From Moraxella nasibovis (GTDB lineage: Bacteria > Pseudomonadota > Gammaproteobacteria > Pseudomonadales > Moraxellaceae), in NCBI RefSeq assembly GCF_029581575.1, contig NZ_CP089975.1:1984001-2048000 (forward strand): a DNA stretch of 64,000 bases. The letters are read 5' to 3'. The notes below the pieces were generated by a model. The model saw only the letters and a list, made by a program, of their open reading frames with translations, did not search any database and had not been told where the DNA came from. Below are positions 1 through 8,805 of the stretch, in pieces. Within the stretch, counting starts at the first letter, position 1. Every line of letters starts with the position of its first letter. The position numbers and the translations under genes were made by a program.

Positions 1-953
1 TCTTTGACCAAAATCAATGCCCCACGATTGGCAAGGGCGGTGCGAGCGATGTCGGCTTTTGGCAGATTTGCCAATGCCTTATCCAAGGCGTTTTTGACAG
101 CGTCCAGCTGTTTTGGGCAAGTGGTGACAAAAATCGCCTGGGCGACCGTGTCATGCTCCGCTTGCGATAATAAATCCATCGCCAGCCAGTCGGCATTATC
201 CGCCTCTTCGCCTTCGGCATAGACCAGCACTTCTGATGGCCCTGCAATCATGTCAATGCCCACTTGTCCAAACACGGCTCGCTTGGCACAGGCGACATAT
301 TTGTTGCCCGGACCTGTGATTTTATCCACTTTGGCGATACTTTGCGTGCCATAAGCCAACGCCGCCACCGCCTGAGCCCCACCGATGGTAATGACACGAT
401 CCACGCCTGCCAGATATGCTGCCGCCAGCACCAAAGGATTTAGTTCGCCTTTTGGAGCAGGTACGACCATCGTAATGTCGCCCACGCCTGCCACCTTAGC
501 AGGAATGGCGTTCATCAGCACGCTAGACGGATAACTTGCCAATCCCCCTGGCACATAAATGCCCACACGGTCAAGTGGCGTTACTTTTTGTCCCAAAGTA
601 TTGCCCAGCCCATCAACAAAGCTAAATCCTGTCTCTTTTTGGTGCTGATGAAATTCAAAAATACGCTTGGCGGACAGCTCCAATGCCGTTTTGACTTCAT
701 CGGTCAAATGCTCAAACGCAGATTTTAACTCATCAGCACTCACAAACAGCTCGTCCATGCTGTTTGCAGGGTGCTCGTCAAACTGCTTGGTCAAGGCAAA
801 CACCGCCTCATCGCCCTCTGTGCGAACCTGTGCAATGATACGCTCCACTGTCTCAACCAACTCAGTGTCGGTTACAGTTTCAAAGGCAAGCAGATCGGCT
901 AATTTTTCCTGAAAATCATCATCAGTGCTATTTAAAATGGCTAAATTTGGCAT
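1..953 (-). CDS. hisD: Histidinol dehydrogenase, C-terminus cut by window edge
   Basis: Translating the minus strand from the ATG at 953 gives an open frame of about 317 codons that runs off the left edge without a stop. HisD is usually about 430 residues, so roughly the last quarter is missing. The protein reads as HisD throughout: it contains VGIYVPGG, KITGPGNKYV and DMIAGPSEVLV, the conserved NAD- and substrate-site blocks. The enzyme oxidises L-histidinol to L-histidine in the last two steps of histidine synthesis, in the cytoplasm, using zinc. It lies downstream of hisG and a small cyclotransferase-like gene on the same strand, which suggests a common transcript. The complete frame is missed by simple ORF calling because its stop lies outside the window. 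Confidence 0.95.
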   Translation of the reverse strand, partial: MPNLAILNSTDDDFQEKLADLLAFETVTDTELVETVERIIAQVRTEGDEAVFALTKQFDEHPANSMDELFVSADELKSAFEHLTDEVKTALELSAKRIFEFHQHQKETGFSFVDGLGNTLGQKVTPLDRVGIYVPGGLASYPSSVLMNAIPAKVAGVGDITMVVPAPKGELNPLVLAAAYLAGVDRVITIGGAQAVAALAYGTQSIAKVDKITGPGNKYVACAKRAVFGQVGIDMIAGPSEVLVYAEGEEADNADWLAMDLLSQAEHDTVAQAIFVTTCPKQLDAVKNALDKALANLPKADIARTALANRGALILVK

Positions 954-987
954 ATCACACCTTATCAATTATCATAAAACGAACACA

Positions 988-1335
988 TCAATCATCATCT
1001 ATGGGCAAACTGGCATTTAACACATACACAAAGGCAGTCAGCACATCACCATTATCCAGTGTGGCAACTATCGGCACACGCTGATATTCCGCCCCTTCAA
1101 ACGCATCAAGCCTATCCCAATGCTCACTCAATTCGTCTGACGAAAACACAAATCCTGACACTTCATCGCCCTCATCATCAGGAATGATGGCAGGATAACC
1201 CTGCGTCAAGCCCCAACCTTTTGCGTGCAAAAATCCTCTTGCAGTAGCAGTCTGCCATATGCCAGTAATGGGGGTCATGATGTGATGATTTGAGCGGTTT
1301 GGCGCAAGCGTGCCATAAACAAATAAGTGTTCCAT
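988..1335 (-). CDS. Gamma-glutamylcyclotransferase-like (AIG2/GGACT fold) protein
   Basis: A 115-residue protein with the family's N-terminal loop VYGTL (residues 6-10) and an acidic LDAFEGAEYQR segment, whose Glu80 matches the catalytic glutamate of gamma-glutamylcyclotransferase-fold enzymes. These enzymes release 5-oxoproline from gamma-glutamyl amines or peptides; the substrate here is unknown. The ATG at 1335 was chosen because AAGGAG lies six bases upstream. A longer TTG-started version from 1350 has no comparable ribosome site. That ribosome site overlaps the end of hisG, so the two are probably translated from one message. Its place between hisG and hisD is unusual, and no link to histidine synthesis is evident from the sequence. 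Confidence 0.85.
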   Translation of the reverse strand: MEHLFVYGTLAPNRSNHHIMTPITGIWQTATARGFLHAKGWGLTQGYPAIIPDDEGDEVSGFVFSSDELSEHWDRLDAFEGAEYQRVPIVATLDNGDVLTAFVYVLNASLPIDDD

Positions 1336-1346
1336 TCTCAGCTCCT

Positions 1347-1976
1347 TCAAACCGCCTTTTCCAAAATCTGTAAAATCGGCTCAAGCTGTGCCAGCTTTCG
1401 CTTATAACTGACAGGATTGGCAATCAGGCGTGATGACACTTGGCAAATCTCATCAAGCGGTTCAAGTCCGTTGGCTCGCAAAGTATTGCCCGTATCCACC
1501 ACATCCACAATCAAATCGCCAAGCCCCACAAGCGGTGCAAGCTCCATTGAGCCATACAGCTTAATAATATCCACCTGCTCGCCACGAGACGCAAAATAAT
1601 CTTTGGCGACTTTGGCGTATTTGGTGGCGATACGAAGCCTACGATTGGGCAAGCTCGCCCCTTTGACCCCTGCGGTCATCAGACGGCACTTGGCAATATT
1701 CAAATCAATCAGCTCATACACATCAGCGTCATATTCCATCAAGACATCTTTGCCAGAAATGCCAATATCCGCCGCCCCATGCTCCACATAAGTCGGCACA
1801 TCCGACGCACGCAAGAGCAAAAAGCGTACGGCAGGATTTGTGCTTTGAAAAATCAATTTGCGAGACTTATTCATGTCCTCCAAAGGACGAATGCCTGCCT
1901 TGTCAAATAAAGGCAAAGTCTCATCTAAAATCCGCCCCTTGGATAAGGCAATGGTCAATCCATTAAAATCACTCAT
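1347..1976 (-). CDS. hisG: ATP phosphoribosyltransferase, short form
   Basis: This 209-residue protein catalyses the first and committed step of histidine synthesis, joining ATP and PRPP to phosphoribosyl-ATP. It begins [18 protein letters not shown] and contains [13 protein letters not shown], and the PRPP-loop region [15 protein letters not shown] lies near residues 157-171. The length is that of the short form, which lacks the C-terminal regulatory ACT-like domain and needs HisZ as a partner; no hisZ is in this window. A GTG three bases before the chosen ATG is the other possible start. The gene follows murA after a terminator and a leader with alternative hairpins (2023-2075), so it probably has its own promoter. 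Confidence 0.95.
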   Translation of the reverse strand: MSDFNGLTIALSKGRILDETLPLFDKAGIRPLEDMNKSRKLIFQSTNPAVRFLLLRASDVPTYVEHGAADIGISGKDVLMEYDADVYELIDLNIAKCRLMTAGVKGASLPNRRLRIATKYAKVAKDYFASRGEQVDIIKLYGSMELAPLVGLGDLIVDVVDTGNTLRANGLEPLDEICQVSSRLIANPVSYKRKLAQLEPILQILEKAV

Positions 1977-2022
1977 CACTATTACCGCCTTTTAAATCCA
2001 TCAACCAAGCACTCCATGCCAC

Positions 2023-2075
2023 AAGCCCAAATTTAATCATTTGGCAAGTTGGGCTTAGCAAAGCAAAAACCCAAC
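2023..2075 (-). promoter_or_regulatory. Alternative hairpins in the hisG leader
   Basis: In the space between the murA terminator and hisG, the segment 2048-2056 can pair with either flank. GTTGGG (2048-2053) matches CCCAAC (2070-2075), and TTGGGCTT (2049-2056) matches AAGCCCAA (2023-2030). The two pairings exclude each other. No histidine-rich leader peptide was seen, so classical his attenuation is not supported. Confidence 0.35.
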
Positions 2076-2108
2076 ATTTGAGCATGGCGCATTGATTTGC
2101 TTGGCATA

Positions 2109-2142
2109 CAAAAACAAACGCACCGCCAAAAAACGGTGCGTT
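2109..2142 (-). terminator. Rho-independent terminator of murA
   Basis: Just after the murA stop on the minus strand there is a perfect 9-bp stem, AACGCACCG (2117-2125) with CGGTGCGTT (2134-2142). It has an 8-base loop and is followed by a T-rich tail. It separates ibaG-murA from hisG. Confidence 0.85.
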
Positions 2143-2146
2143 CGCA

Positions 2147-3409
2147 TCAGCCCTTGATGCGTTCAATATTCACGCCCAAAGCACGCAGTTTATTTTCCAC
2201 ATCGTCATAACCACGATCAATGTGGTAAATGCGATCGATGATGCTCTCGCCATCGGCACACGCCGCCGCCATCACCAGCGACATAGACGCACGCAAATCG
2301 GTCGCCATCACAGGGGCTGGCGTGAAAGTATCCACCCCAACGACCACTGCCGTATGCCCATCAACTTTGATGTTCGCACCCAGACGCTGTAATTCTGGCA
2401 CATGCATAAAGCGATTTTCAAAGATGTTTTCAATAATGGTGCTGGTGCCTTCTGCCAGACAGCACACCGCCATCAGCTGTGCCTGCATATCAGTTGGGAA
2501 ACCAGGGTGAACCTGCGTGCGAATATCTACCGCCTTTGGACGACCTTTCATCACCGCACGAATCCAGTCATCGCCTGTGGTGATGACAGCCCCCATCGCC
2601 TCAAATTTCTTTAATACAGGGTGCAAAAATTCTGCCGAAGTATTCTTGGTCAGAACATCGCCCTCGCTCATCAGCGCCCCTGCCAAATACGAGCCTGTCT
2701 CGATGCGGTCAGCGATGACGCTGTACTCACATCCGTGCAAGCTCTCCACACCCTCGATGATCATCGTCGTCGTGCCGATACCGCTGATCTTCGCACCCAT
2801 CGCCACCAGCATATTGGCAAGATCCACCACCTCAGGTTCGGTCGCACAGTTTTCTAGGCGAGTCGTGCCACGAGCCAAAGTCGCCGCCATGATGACATTT
2901 TCGGTGCCGCCCACCGTTACCATGTCAAAGCTAAAATCACAGCCAATCAAACGACCGCCTGCTGGGGCTTTTGCCTTGACATAGCCGTTTTCTACCGTGA
3001 TCGATGCACCCAGCGCCTCAAAGGCTTTTAGGTGCTGATCCACAGGGCGTGAGCCGATAGAACAGCCTCCCGGCAAAGACACTTCCGCCTCGCCAAAACG
3101 AGCCAGTAGCGGACCTAGCACCAAAATAGACGCACGCATGGTACGCACCAATTCATAAGGGGCATAATAATCGGTCACCGTGCGAGCGTCCGCCACGACC
3201 GTATTGCCTTCTTTTTTGATCTTGACGCCAGTGCCTGCGATCAATTTCACCAAAGTCTCAGTGTCTTTTAGGGTGGGGACATTATGCAGTACAGATTCGC
3301 CATTGGGCAGCAGCATTGCTGCCAGCAGTGGTAGGGCAGCGTTTTTTGAGCCAGAAATGCTGACCTCGCCTGCGATGCGGCTTTTGCCCGTGATTTTAAA
3401 TTTATCCAT
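2147..3409 (-). CDS. murA: UDP-N-acetylglucosamine 1-carboxyvinyltransferase
   Basis: A full-length 420-residue MurA, which transfers enolpyruvate from PEP to UDP-GlcNAc in the first committed step of peptidoglycan synthesis in the cytoplasm. Lys22-Asn23 of SGSKNAALP and Cys116 in the loop [11 protein letters not shown] are visible. The cysteine is the residue alkylated by fosfomycin, so this is the drug-sensitive type as far as the catalytic loop shows. It follows ibaG by 13 bases on the same strand, the same order as in Escherichia coli, and ends at a strong terminator. The ribosome site before the ATG is weak (AGAGAAATTCT). Confidence 0.98.
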   Translation of the reverse strand: MDKFKITGKSRIAGEVSISGSKNAALPLLAAMLLPNGESVLHNVPTLKDTETLVKLIAGTGVKIKKEGNTVVADARTVTDYYAPYELVRTMRASILVLGPLLARFGEAEVSLPGGCSIGSRPVDQHLKAFEALGASITVENGYVKAKAPAGGRLIGCDFSFDMVTVGGTENVIMAATLARGTTRLENCATEPEVVDLANMLVAMGAKISGIGTTTMIIEGVESLHGCEYSVIADRIETGSYLAGALMSEGDVLTKNTSAEFLHPVLKKFEAMGAVITTGDDWIRAVMKGRPKAVDIRTQVHPGFPTDMQAQLMAVCCLAEGTSTIIENIFENRFMHVPELQRLGANIKVDGHTAVVVGVDTFTPAPVMATDLRASMSLVMAAACADGESIIDRIYHIDRGYDDVENKLRALGVNIERIKG

Positions 3410-3422
3410 AGAATTTCTCTTA

Positions 3423-3668
3423 TCAATTAGCTTTGCGGGCGTCGTATTCGGCAGGGGTCAGCGCATGGATCGTCAGGGCGTGTACCGCACCGCTTTGGAT
3501 GTGCGGATTGACGATGGCATAGACCGCCTGTTGGCGTGCTACGAGTCGCTTACCCTCAAAGCTGTCATCCACGATCAGCACTTCAAATTTATTGCCCTGA
3601 TTTGCCGCTTGAATCTCGGCATTTGGGAAGTGTGGACGCAGTAGTTCGATCAAATCATCAGCATTCAT
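3423..3668 (-). CDS. ibaG: BolA-family protein IbaG
   Basis: An 81-residue protein of the BolA/IbaG family. It has the segment [19 protein letters not shown] and the [10 protein letters not shown] signature near residues 63-72. Family members bind [2Fe-2S] clusters with monothiol glutaredoxins, and IbaG has been tied to acid response and envelope homeostasis. The ATG at 3668 gives the family's usual N-terminus and has GGAAA upstream. A TTG-started form 16 residues longer is less likely. It lies directly upstream of murA, the arrangement found in many gammaproteobacteria, and is preceded by two tandem TATAAT boxes. Confidence 0.92.
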   Translation of the reverse strand: MNADDLIELLRPHFPNAEIQAANQGNKFEVLIVDDSFEGKRLVARQQAVYAIVNPHIQSGAVHALTIHALTPAEYDARKAN

Positions 3669-3746
3669 GGTTGTTTCCAAATAGTTCGCACAAGCATCAC
3701 TTGTGCCTTTTGACAAAGTTTATAAAAACAAGTTATTCAGTCGTTT

Positions 3747-3764
3747 ATTATAGCAAATATTATA
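3747..3764 (-). promoter_or_regulatory. Tandem -10 boxes before ibaG-murA
   Basis: Read on the minus strand, GCTATAAT occurs twice, with TATAAT at 3764-3759 and again at 3752-3747, twelve bases apart. Either is a consensus -10 box for ibaG-murA. No strong -35 box was found for either. Confidence 0.55.
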
Positions 3765-3812
3765 GCAAAACTTAGGCGAATACAGCCAACATTTCGCATT
3801 TTTCTTTAAAAA

Positions 3813-4613
3813 TCAAGGCGTGCCTGTGCCTTGATACAGCTCCACATAGCCGCTCGTGCCTGTGCCTGCTGGCGTATAGACAGGCTCAACATTGGTCGGG
3901 GCATTTGTGTTGGCATTGGGAATGTATATCTCTTGCAAAGCATAAGGCTGCGGCTCGGTATCGACCACGCCACCATAAATCACGCCATCGCTAGAAGTGC
4001 TTGCATTTGGGTCGTTGGGCGCACTGGCTGCCGCTTCGTCGCTGACTAAGGTCGTCAAGGTGACCGCCGATGCCATGCCTGCGGTATTTTGAATGGCATC
4101 TAGCACATAGCCTTGCTGTGCTTGAGTCATGTAGCCCATGACATAGGCGGTGCGATCACGCACGACGATCTTGTATTGTGATGACTTGATGTCACGGTTG
4201 GCAATCAGGCGTGCGTTGATTTTTGATTTTAGGTAGCTTTCATGCACGGTATGGCTTTGGCTTTTTGGGGTGGCGGCGACGGTCAGATAGTTGTACACCG
4301 CCGTCACATCTTTCATGGATTTGAGCATCGCCTCAATGTCTGCCTTGACGGTCTCATTAGGCACTTCGCCCGTCACCAGCACCTCGCGGCGAAAGCTGTC
4401 AAGCGCAATGCGTACGGTGTTTTGATCGACGCCATTGATTTGCGACAGATTTCTGCGTGCGGTGAATTCGATGCTCTCATCGCTGATGCGCTCAGGCAGA
4501 CTACGCCCCATCTCATGCGAACCAAAATTTTGGTTGGTATCGCCGCCAAGCGTTGCACACGCCGTCAGTGTCATCATTGCGCCAAGCAAAGACACGAATG
4601 CGATTTTTTTCAT
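3813..4613 (-). CDS. dolP: BON-domain outer-membrane lipoprotein, DolP (YraP)-like
   Basis: A 266-residue protein with a lipoprotein signal peptide: MKK, a hydrophobic stretch and the lipobox LTAC with Cys19. Two BON domains follow, at about residues 45-115 and 120-190. DolP is an outer-membrane lipoprotein that binds anionic phospholipid and supports envelope integrity. The C-terminal 70 residues are rich in Ala, Asn, Thr and Pro, look disordered, and exceed the E. coli protein (about 190 residues). The ATG at 4613 is preferred over an upstream GTG because it gives a proper signal peptide. It lies downstream of yraN, a familiar pairing. Confidence 0.88.
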   Translation of the reverse strand: MKKIAFVSLLGAMMTLTACATLGGDTNQNFGSHEMGRSLPERISDESIEFTARRNLSQINGVDQNTVRIALDSFRREVLVTGEVPNETVKADIEAMLKSMKDVTAVYNYLTVAATPKSQSHTVHESYLKSKINARLIANRDIKSSQYKIVVRDRTAYVMGYMTQAQQGYVLDAIQNTAGMASAVTLTTLVSDEAAASAPNDPNASTSSDGVIYGGVVDTEPQPYALQEIYIPNANTNAPTNVEPVYTPAGTGTSGYVELYQGTGTP

Positions 4614-4689
4614 GATTTCCACCTTTATTTTTCAATTTACTGTTTGGTTATTCATTGCAAATTGCAAAATGAAACACCACCCCAAACGC

Positions 4690-5115
4690 TCATTCACCCA
4701 AAAACGCCGCTTGTATCCATTCGCCGTCATGATGGGCATAAGACTGCTTGGTAAATTCGTCAAAGACGATCACATCAAAGCGACAGTCAAAATCAGCAAA
4801 CTGCTCATGCTGCTGCATAAAGTGCTGCGCCGCTTGGATAATCTTTTTTTGCTTGGTAGGCGTGATGCTCTCCGCCCCCAGCGCATACACCTGCCTGCCA
4901 TGCCTTCTGGCTCGCACTTCGATAAAGACAAGCGTCTTAATCGTCCGACCCGCCCTGTCTGTTCGGTACTCTGTGGCGATGATGTCGATCTCACCCAGCC
5001 TTGCGGCATGATAATTGCGTGCGATGATTTCAAGCCCTTTTGCCCGTACCATCTGACAGGCATGAGTCTCATAGACATCGCCGATGCGCTTTGTGCTTAT
5101 CTTATCGGCAGGCAT
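4690..5115 (-). CDS. yraN: YraN family (UPF0102) nuclease-fold protein
   Basis: A 141-residue member of UPF0102. The hallmark GEIDIIA (residues 41-47) and FIEVRAR (64-70) correspond to the D and E-x-K elements of a PD-(D/E)XK nuclease-like fold; its cellular role is not established. Its ATG overlaps the TGA of the upstream RDD gene by one base (TGATG), so translation is probably coupled. A DolP-like lipoprotein gene follows, the order also seen around E. coli yraN. Confidence 0.92.
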   Translation of the reverse strand: MPADKISTKRIGDVYETHACQMVRAKGLEIIARNYHAARLGEIDIIATEYRTDRAGRTIKTLVFIEVRARRHGRQVYALGAESITPTKQKKIIQAAQHFMQQHEQFADFDCRFDVIVFDEFTKQSYAHHDGEWIQAAFLGE

Positions 5116-5594
5116 CAGCGCTCACGCACGACGACCGTCTTGGCAAGCTTATCATGCCAGCCTTGTTTTTTCTTGTCAAATGCCGCCCAAATATAGCCCA
5201 AAGCAAACACAAGACCTGACAAAAAGTAGCCAAAATAACGCAAAATCGCCTGCCCAAGTGTCAAATGATTGCCCGTTTTGCCGTCCAGCACTTTGAGCCC
5301 AAAAAGCATCTTGCCTGGCGTTGCGCCTTTTTTTAGCCAAAAAACAACCACCAAGACAATCGGCAAAATCAGCGACATCAGCGCATCAAACACCCCCAAA
5401 AATACCCCACCCACAGGCGGCTCATTCACCCCAAAATACGCATCACCATACACCAAATATAATATCGGCAAACTGACAAGCAGCCATAGCACACCATCGA
5501 TGAGCTGGGCAGCAAGACGCACCCAAAAGCCTGCATATTGATAGACTGTGGCATTGTGGGCGGGGTGATTGGGATCATAAGAATGAGTATTCAT
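5115..5594 (-). CDS. RDD-family integral membrane protein
   Basis: A 159-residue membrane protein. It begins with a short polar stretch and AGFWVRLAAQLIDGVLWL, where the Arg and Asp match the RDD family signature. Hydrophobic segments occur near residues 28-48, 68-90 and 128-146, and a charged C-terminus (DKKKQGWHDKLAKTVVV) follows, typical of the family. RDD proteins are thought to take part in transport, some in Na+ or Li+ exchange, but no substrate can be assigned here. It is the first gene of a run with yraN and dolP and shares one base with yraN. Confidence 0.88.
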   Translation of the reverse strand: MNTHSYDPNHPAHNATVYQYAGFWVRLAAQLIDGVLWLLVSLPILYLVYGDAYFGVNEPPVGGVFLGVFDALMSLILPIVLVVVFWLKKGATPGKMLFGLKVLDGKTGNHLTLGQAILRYFGYFLSGLVFALGYIWAAFDKKKQGWHDKLAKTVVVRER

Positions 5595-5731
5595 GATGGC
5601 AATGGTACAAATGATGAAAATTAGCGCCTAGCATAGCAAAGTTTTTGAATTTACGCCATTTTTTTGCGTGAATAAACGAGATTTTTTTGTGATTTTTCTT
5701 TAAAATAAGCAAAAATCACTGAGAATCCGCC

Positions 5732-6214
5732 ATGAAATTACGAATTTTGAGCATTGGACACAAAATGCCTGCGTGGGTGCAGTCAGGCGTGGAAGAGTAT
5801 TTTAAACGCATTCAGCCCATGATGAGTACCGAGATCGTCGAGCTGCCCCCTGCCAAACGCAGCAAAAACCCATCACCCGCCGAAATCGACAAATACAAAC
5901 AGCAAGAAGGACAGACCATCTTGCACGCGCGCCACCCAAAAGAGCGGCTGTGGGTGCTGGAAGTCCGTGGCAAAATGCTCTCCACTGAGGCGCTTGCCGA
6001 CAAGCTTAGTACAGCCATGCAAGATGGCGCCGACATCGCTCTGGTCATCGGTGGCGCTGATGGTGTGTCGGCTGAGGTGCTGGCGGCGGCTGACTTTAAG
6101 TGGTCGCTGTCAGACCTGACGCTGCCGCACCCTTTGGTGCGAGTGATCTTGATTGAGCAGCTGTATCGTGCCATGAGCATCAACAACAACCACCCCTATC
6201 ACCGTGGCGGCTAA
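5732..6214 (+). CDS. rlmH: 23S rRNA (pseudouridine1915-N3)-methyltransferase
   Basis: A 160-residue SPOUT-class methyltransferase that uses S-adenosylmethionine to methylate pseudouridine 1915 in helix 69 of 23S rRNA. The knot and cofactor loop LVIGGADG lies at residues 104-111, and the C-terminal HPYHRGG (154-160) is complete. The length equals the family's. Its TAA stop abuts the stop codon of the convergent exporter gene with no base between them. Confidence 0.97.
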   Translation: MKLRILSIGHKMPAWVQSGVEEYFKRIQPMMSTEIVELPPAKRSKNPSPAEIDKYKQQEGQTILHARHPKERLWVLEVRGKMLSTEALADKLSTAMQDGADIALVIGGADGVSAEVLAAADFKWSLSDLTLPHPLVRVILIEQLYRAMSINNNHPYHRGG

Positions 6215-7447
6215 TCAATCCATCTTAGACAGATCAAGCTTGGCATCCAGCTGATAGACCAAATAAGTGCCAATGGCGGTCAAGATGGTCGCCGTAATGC
6301 CAAGCTTGGTGACAGGATTGACATCAAACAAGCTTAGCAACAACCCCCCAAAAATCCCCACCGAAAATTGCAGCGCCCCTTGCATCGCTGCCGCCATGCC
6401 AGCTCGCTTTTTTTGAAACGCCAGTGCGATCGCCCCTGCATTTGGCTGCGTAAAGCCAAGCCCTGCAATGCAGCAAAAGATGGCAAGAAACACAAGTACA
6501 AAGCTTGCCTGCCCACCAAACATCAGCCCAAGCAAGAGCAAGCACACCGCCGATACCACCTGTATCAATGCGCCAAAACGCAGCAGTTTCACCAGACGAA
6601 ATTTCTGCGTCAAAAACTGATTCACCTGAGTGAGTGCAATAAAGCCAAAAGCATTCGCCCCAAAAGCGATGGCAAACGCCCGCTCCGACAGACCATAATT
6701 TTCCATAAACAACACGCTAGAAATCGACAGATAAATGAAAAACGAGCCTTGTAGCAGCCCTGCCGCCACCGCAGGCACGACAAAGGTCTTGTCTTTTAAT
6801 AAATCCACATAGCCGATGAAAGTCTCGCTCATGGGTCGTGTGTTGCGGTTTTCTGGTGCGAGCGTCTCTTTTAAAAACAGCTTGGTCAAGATGATCACCA
6901 ATACGCCATAAGCCGCCAAAAACCAAAACAAAGTATGCCAATCCGCCACCTGCAAAATCGCCGCCCCAAGCGTCGGCGCTAAGATCGGCGCCACCCCCAT
7001 GACCAGCATCATAAGACTAAACGCCCTTGCCGACTGCACTGGACTTAGCGTATCACGAATCGCCGCCCGAGTGACGACGCCTGTCACGCACGCCCCCAGC
7101 GCCTGCATCGTGCGAGCCACGAACAGCACCCATTCATTGGTGGTCATGGCACAGATCACCGACGCCACGATGAATATCGCCATGCCAATGTACATCGGCT
7201 TGACACGCCCCACACGATCAGAAAACGGACCATAAAACAGCTGCCCAAACACCAAGCCGATAAAATAAGCAGGCACCGAACGAGCCACACTGGTGGTGCT
7301 CACCCCAAATTCCTCCGCCATGCTCGGCAGCGCTGGCAGATACATGTCAATGGCGAGCGGACCGATGGCGATGATCACGCCCATGATGAGCACCCACAGC
7401 GTTGGGAAGGGCTTGTCTTGTGTGGCTTGGATTTGGTTAGGATTCAT
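6215..7447 (-). CDS. Bcr/CflA-family MFS drug exporter
   Basis: A 410-residue major facilitator protein with twelve predicted membrane segments. It opens with PTLWVLIMGVIIAIGPLAIDMYLPALP, the DMYLPA signature of the DHA1 Bcr/CflA group. The loop 2-3 motif is FSDRVGRVKPM. Family members export bicyclomycin, sulfonamides, chloramphenicol or peptides; the substrate here cannot be read from sequence. GAGAG precedes the ATG. It is transcribed alone, convergent with rlmH and downstream of the mraY terminator. Confidence 0.9.
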   Translation of the reverse strand: MNPNQIQATQDKPFPTLWVLIMGVIIAIGPLAIDMYLPALPSMAEEFGVSTTSVARSVPAYFIGLVFGQLFYGPFSDRVGRVKPMYIGMAIFIVASVICAMTTNEWVLFVARTMQALGACVTGVVTRAAIRDTLSPVQSARAFSLMMLVMGVAPILAPTLGAAILQVADWHTLFWFLAAYGVLVIILTKLFLKETLAPENRNTRPMSETFIGYVDLLKDKTFVVPAVAAGLLQGSFFIYLSISSVLFMENYGLSERAFAIAFGANAFGFIALTQVNQFLTQKFRLVKLLRFGALIQVVSAVCLLLLGLMFGGQASFVLVFLAIFCCIAGLGFTQPNAGAIALAFQKKRAGMAAAMQGALQFSVGIFGGLLLSLFDVNPVTKLGITATILTAIGTYLVYQLDAKLDLSKMD

Positions 7448-7544
7448 AAAGCTCTCAGATTTTTTGTGTATTTTTTTAATTGTTTAATTCATGGCAGATA
7501 AGCCTTGATGCATCTATTGTAACACAGCTTTGCACTATGAGCTT

Positions 7545-7580
7545 AAAACACAACAAAACCCAAGGAAAATCTTGGGTTTT
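7545..7580 (-). terminator. Terminator after mraY
   Basis: On the minus strand a 10-bp stem, AAAACCCAAG with CTTGGGTTTT (7555-7564 and 7571-7580), has a 6-base loop and a T-rich tail (GTTGTGTTTT). It lies about 50 bases after the mraY stop. Confidence 0.85.
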
Positions 7581-7593
7581 GGCATTGAAATTT

Positions 7594-7629
7594 TCATCAA
7601 AATTGTCATGAAAATTATCATGAAAATTG
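7594..7629. repeat. Three 12-bp tandem repeats after mraY
   Basis: TCATCAAAATTG, TCATGAAAATTA and TCATGAAAATTG follow one another directly, ending two bases before the mraY stop codon. The units differ by one or two bases. They lie between the stop and the terminator hairpin. Confidence 0.7.
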
Positions 7630-7631
7630 GC

Positions 7632-8729
7632 TTAGCGCAGCTTTAAAGTCATCAGACCCAGCACCACCAAAATGATGCACACGATGTAAAATCTTGCGAC
7701 GACTTTGGTCTCTTTTAGCCCCATTTCCTCAAAATGATGATGCAGTGGCGCCATCAAAAAGATGCGTTTTTTGCGAAGTTTATAGCTGCCGACTTGCAAA
7801 ATGACCGACAGCGCTTCTGCCACAAAAATACCACCCATGATGACAAAGGCAAGCTCTTGGCGAGTCATCACCGCCATCGTGCCAAGCATACCGCCTAGGC
7901 TCAGCGCCCCAACATCGCCCATAAAGACATCGGCAGGGGCTGCGTTATACCACAAAAAGCCAAGCCCTGCGCCAATGATCGATGCGCAGACGATGATGAC
8001 CTCGGCATTGTAGGCGATGTACGGCACATGCATGTAGGCGGCGTAGTTTGCCGAGCCTGAAATGTAGGCAAATACGCCTAAACCTGCCGCCACCAGTACC
8101 ACAGGCAAAATCACTAAGCCGTCCAAGCCGTCCGTCAGATTGACCGCATTGGACGAGCCATTGATGGTAAAATAAGTCAAAATGATAAAGCCGATGCCAA
8201 ACGGAATCGCCGACAGCGGAATCACCCAGTTTTTAAACAGCGGCACCAGCACATCTTGCATGGCGGCGGCGGTGGCTGCGTCTTGCTGCATGGCGATGTA
8301 GTACAGCGAGCCACCAGCGAACAGTGAGCCAACCGACAGCCAAAAATACTTTTTGCGAGCGATTAAGCCTTGCGGGTTTTTGTGCTTGATTTTTAGCCAG
8401 TCATCCGCCCAGCCGACCGCCCCAAAAATCACCATCACCACCAGCAAAATCCACACATAAGGATTGGACAAATCCGCCCAAGCCAAAGTCGCAATGCCGA
8501 TCGCCACCAAAATCAGCACACCACCCATCGTTGGCGTGCCTTGTTTGACAAGGTGAGTTTTTGGGCCGTCATCACGCACCGCTTGCCCGTATTTTAAGGT
8601 ACGCAGATAATTGATGACAGGTTTTCCTGCGCCAATCACAATCAAAAGCGCCGTGATCACCGCAAGCAGCGCCCGCAATGTCAAAGACGAAATGGCGATG
8701 TCGCTGTGCTGAAATAACCAATATAGCAT
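7632..8729 (-). CDS. mraY: Phospho-N-acetylmuramoyl-pentapeptide transferase
   Basis: A 365-residue polytopic inner-membrane enzyme that transfers phospho-MurNAc-pentapeptide to undecaprenyl phosphate, making lipid I. The conserved acidic pair lies in [15 protein letters not shown], the loop NLTDGLDGL is present, and [11 protein letters not shown] lies near the C-terminus. All are hallmark active-site blocks. The length is the family norm (about 360). It is the last gene of this dcw segment, 76 bases after murF, and is followed by a terminator. murD and the later dcw genes are therefore not contiguous here. Confidence 0.98.
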   Translation of the reverse strand: MLYWLFQHSDIAISSLTLRALLAVITALLIVIGAGKPVINYLRTLKYGQAVRDDGPKTHLVKQGTPTMGGVLILVAIGIATLAWADLSNPYVWILLVVMVIFGAVGWADDWLKIKHKNPQGLIARKKYFWLSVGSLFAGGSLYYIAMQQDAATAAAMQDVLVPLFKNWVIPLSAIPFGIGFIILTYFTINGSSNAVNLTDGLDGLVILPVVLVAAGLGVFAYISGSANYAAYMHVPYIAYNAEVIIVCASIIGAGLGFLWYNAAPADVFMGDVGALSLGGMLGTMAVMTRQELAFVIMGGIFVAEALSVILQVGSYKLRKKRIFLMAPLHHHFEEMGLKETKVVARFYIVCIILVVLGLMTLKLR

Positions 8730-8805
8730 GATTTAACCCTTGTGGCAGTTACTGCCTTTTTTAAACATTTCTACAAATCTATAAACCATTAAAATTTATA
8801 AGACC

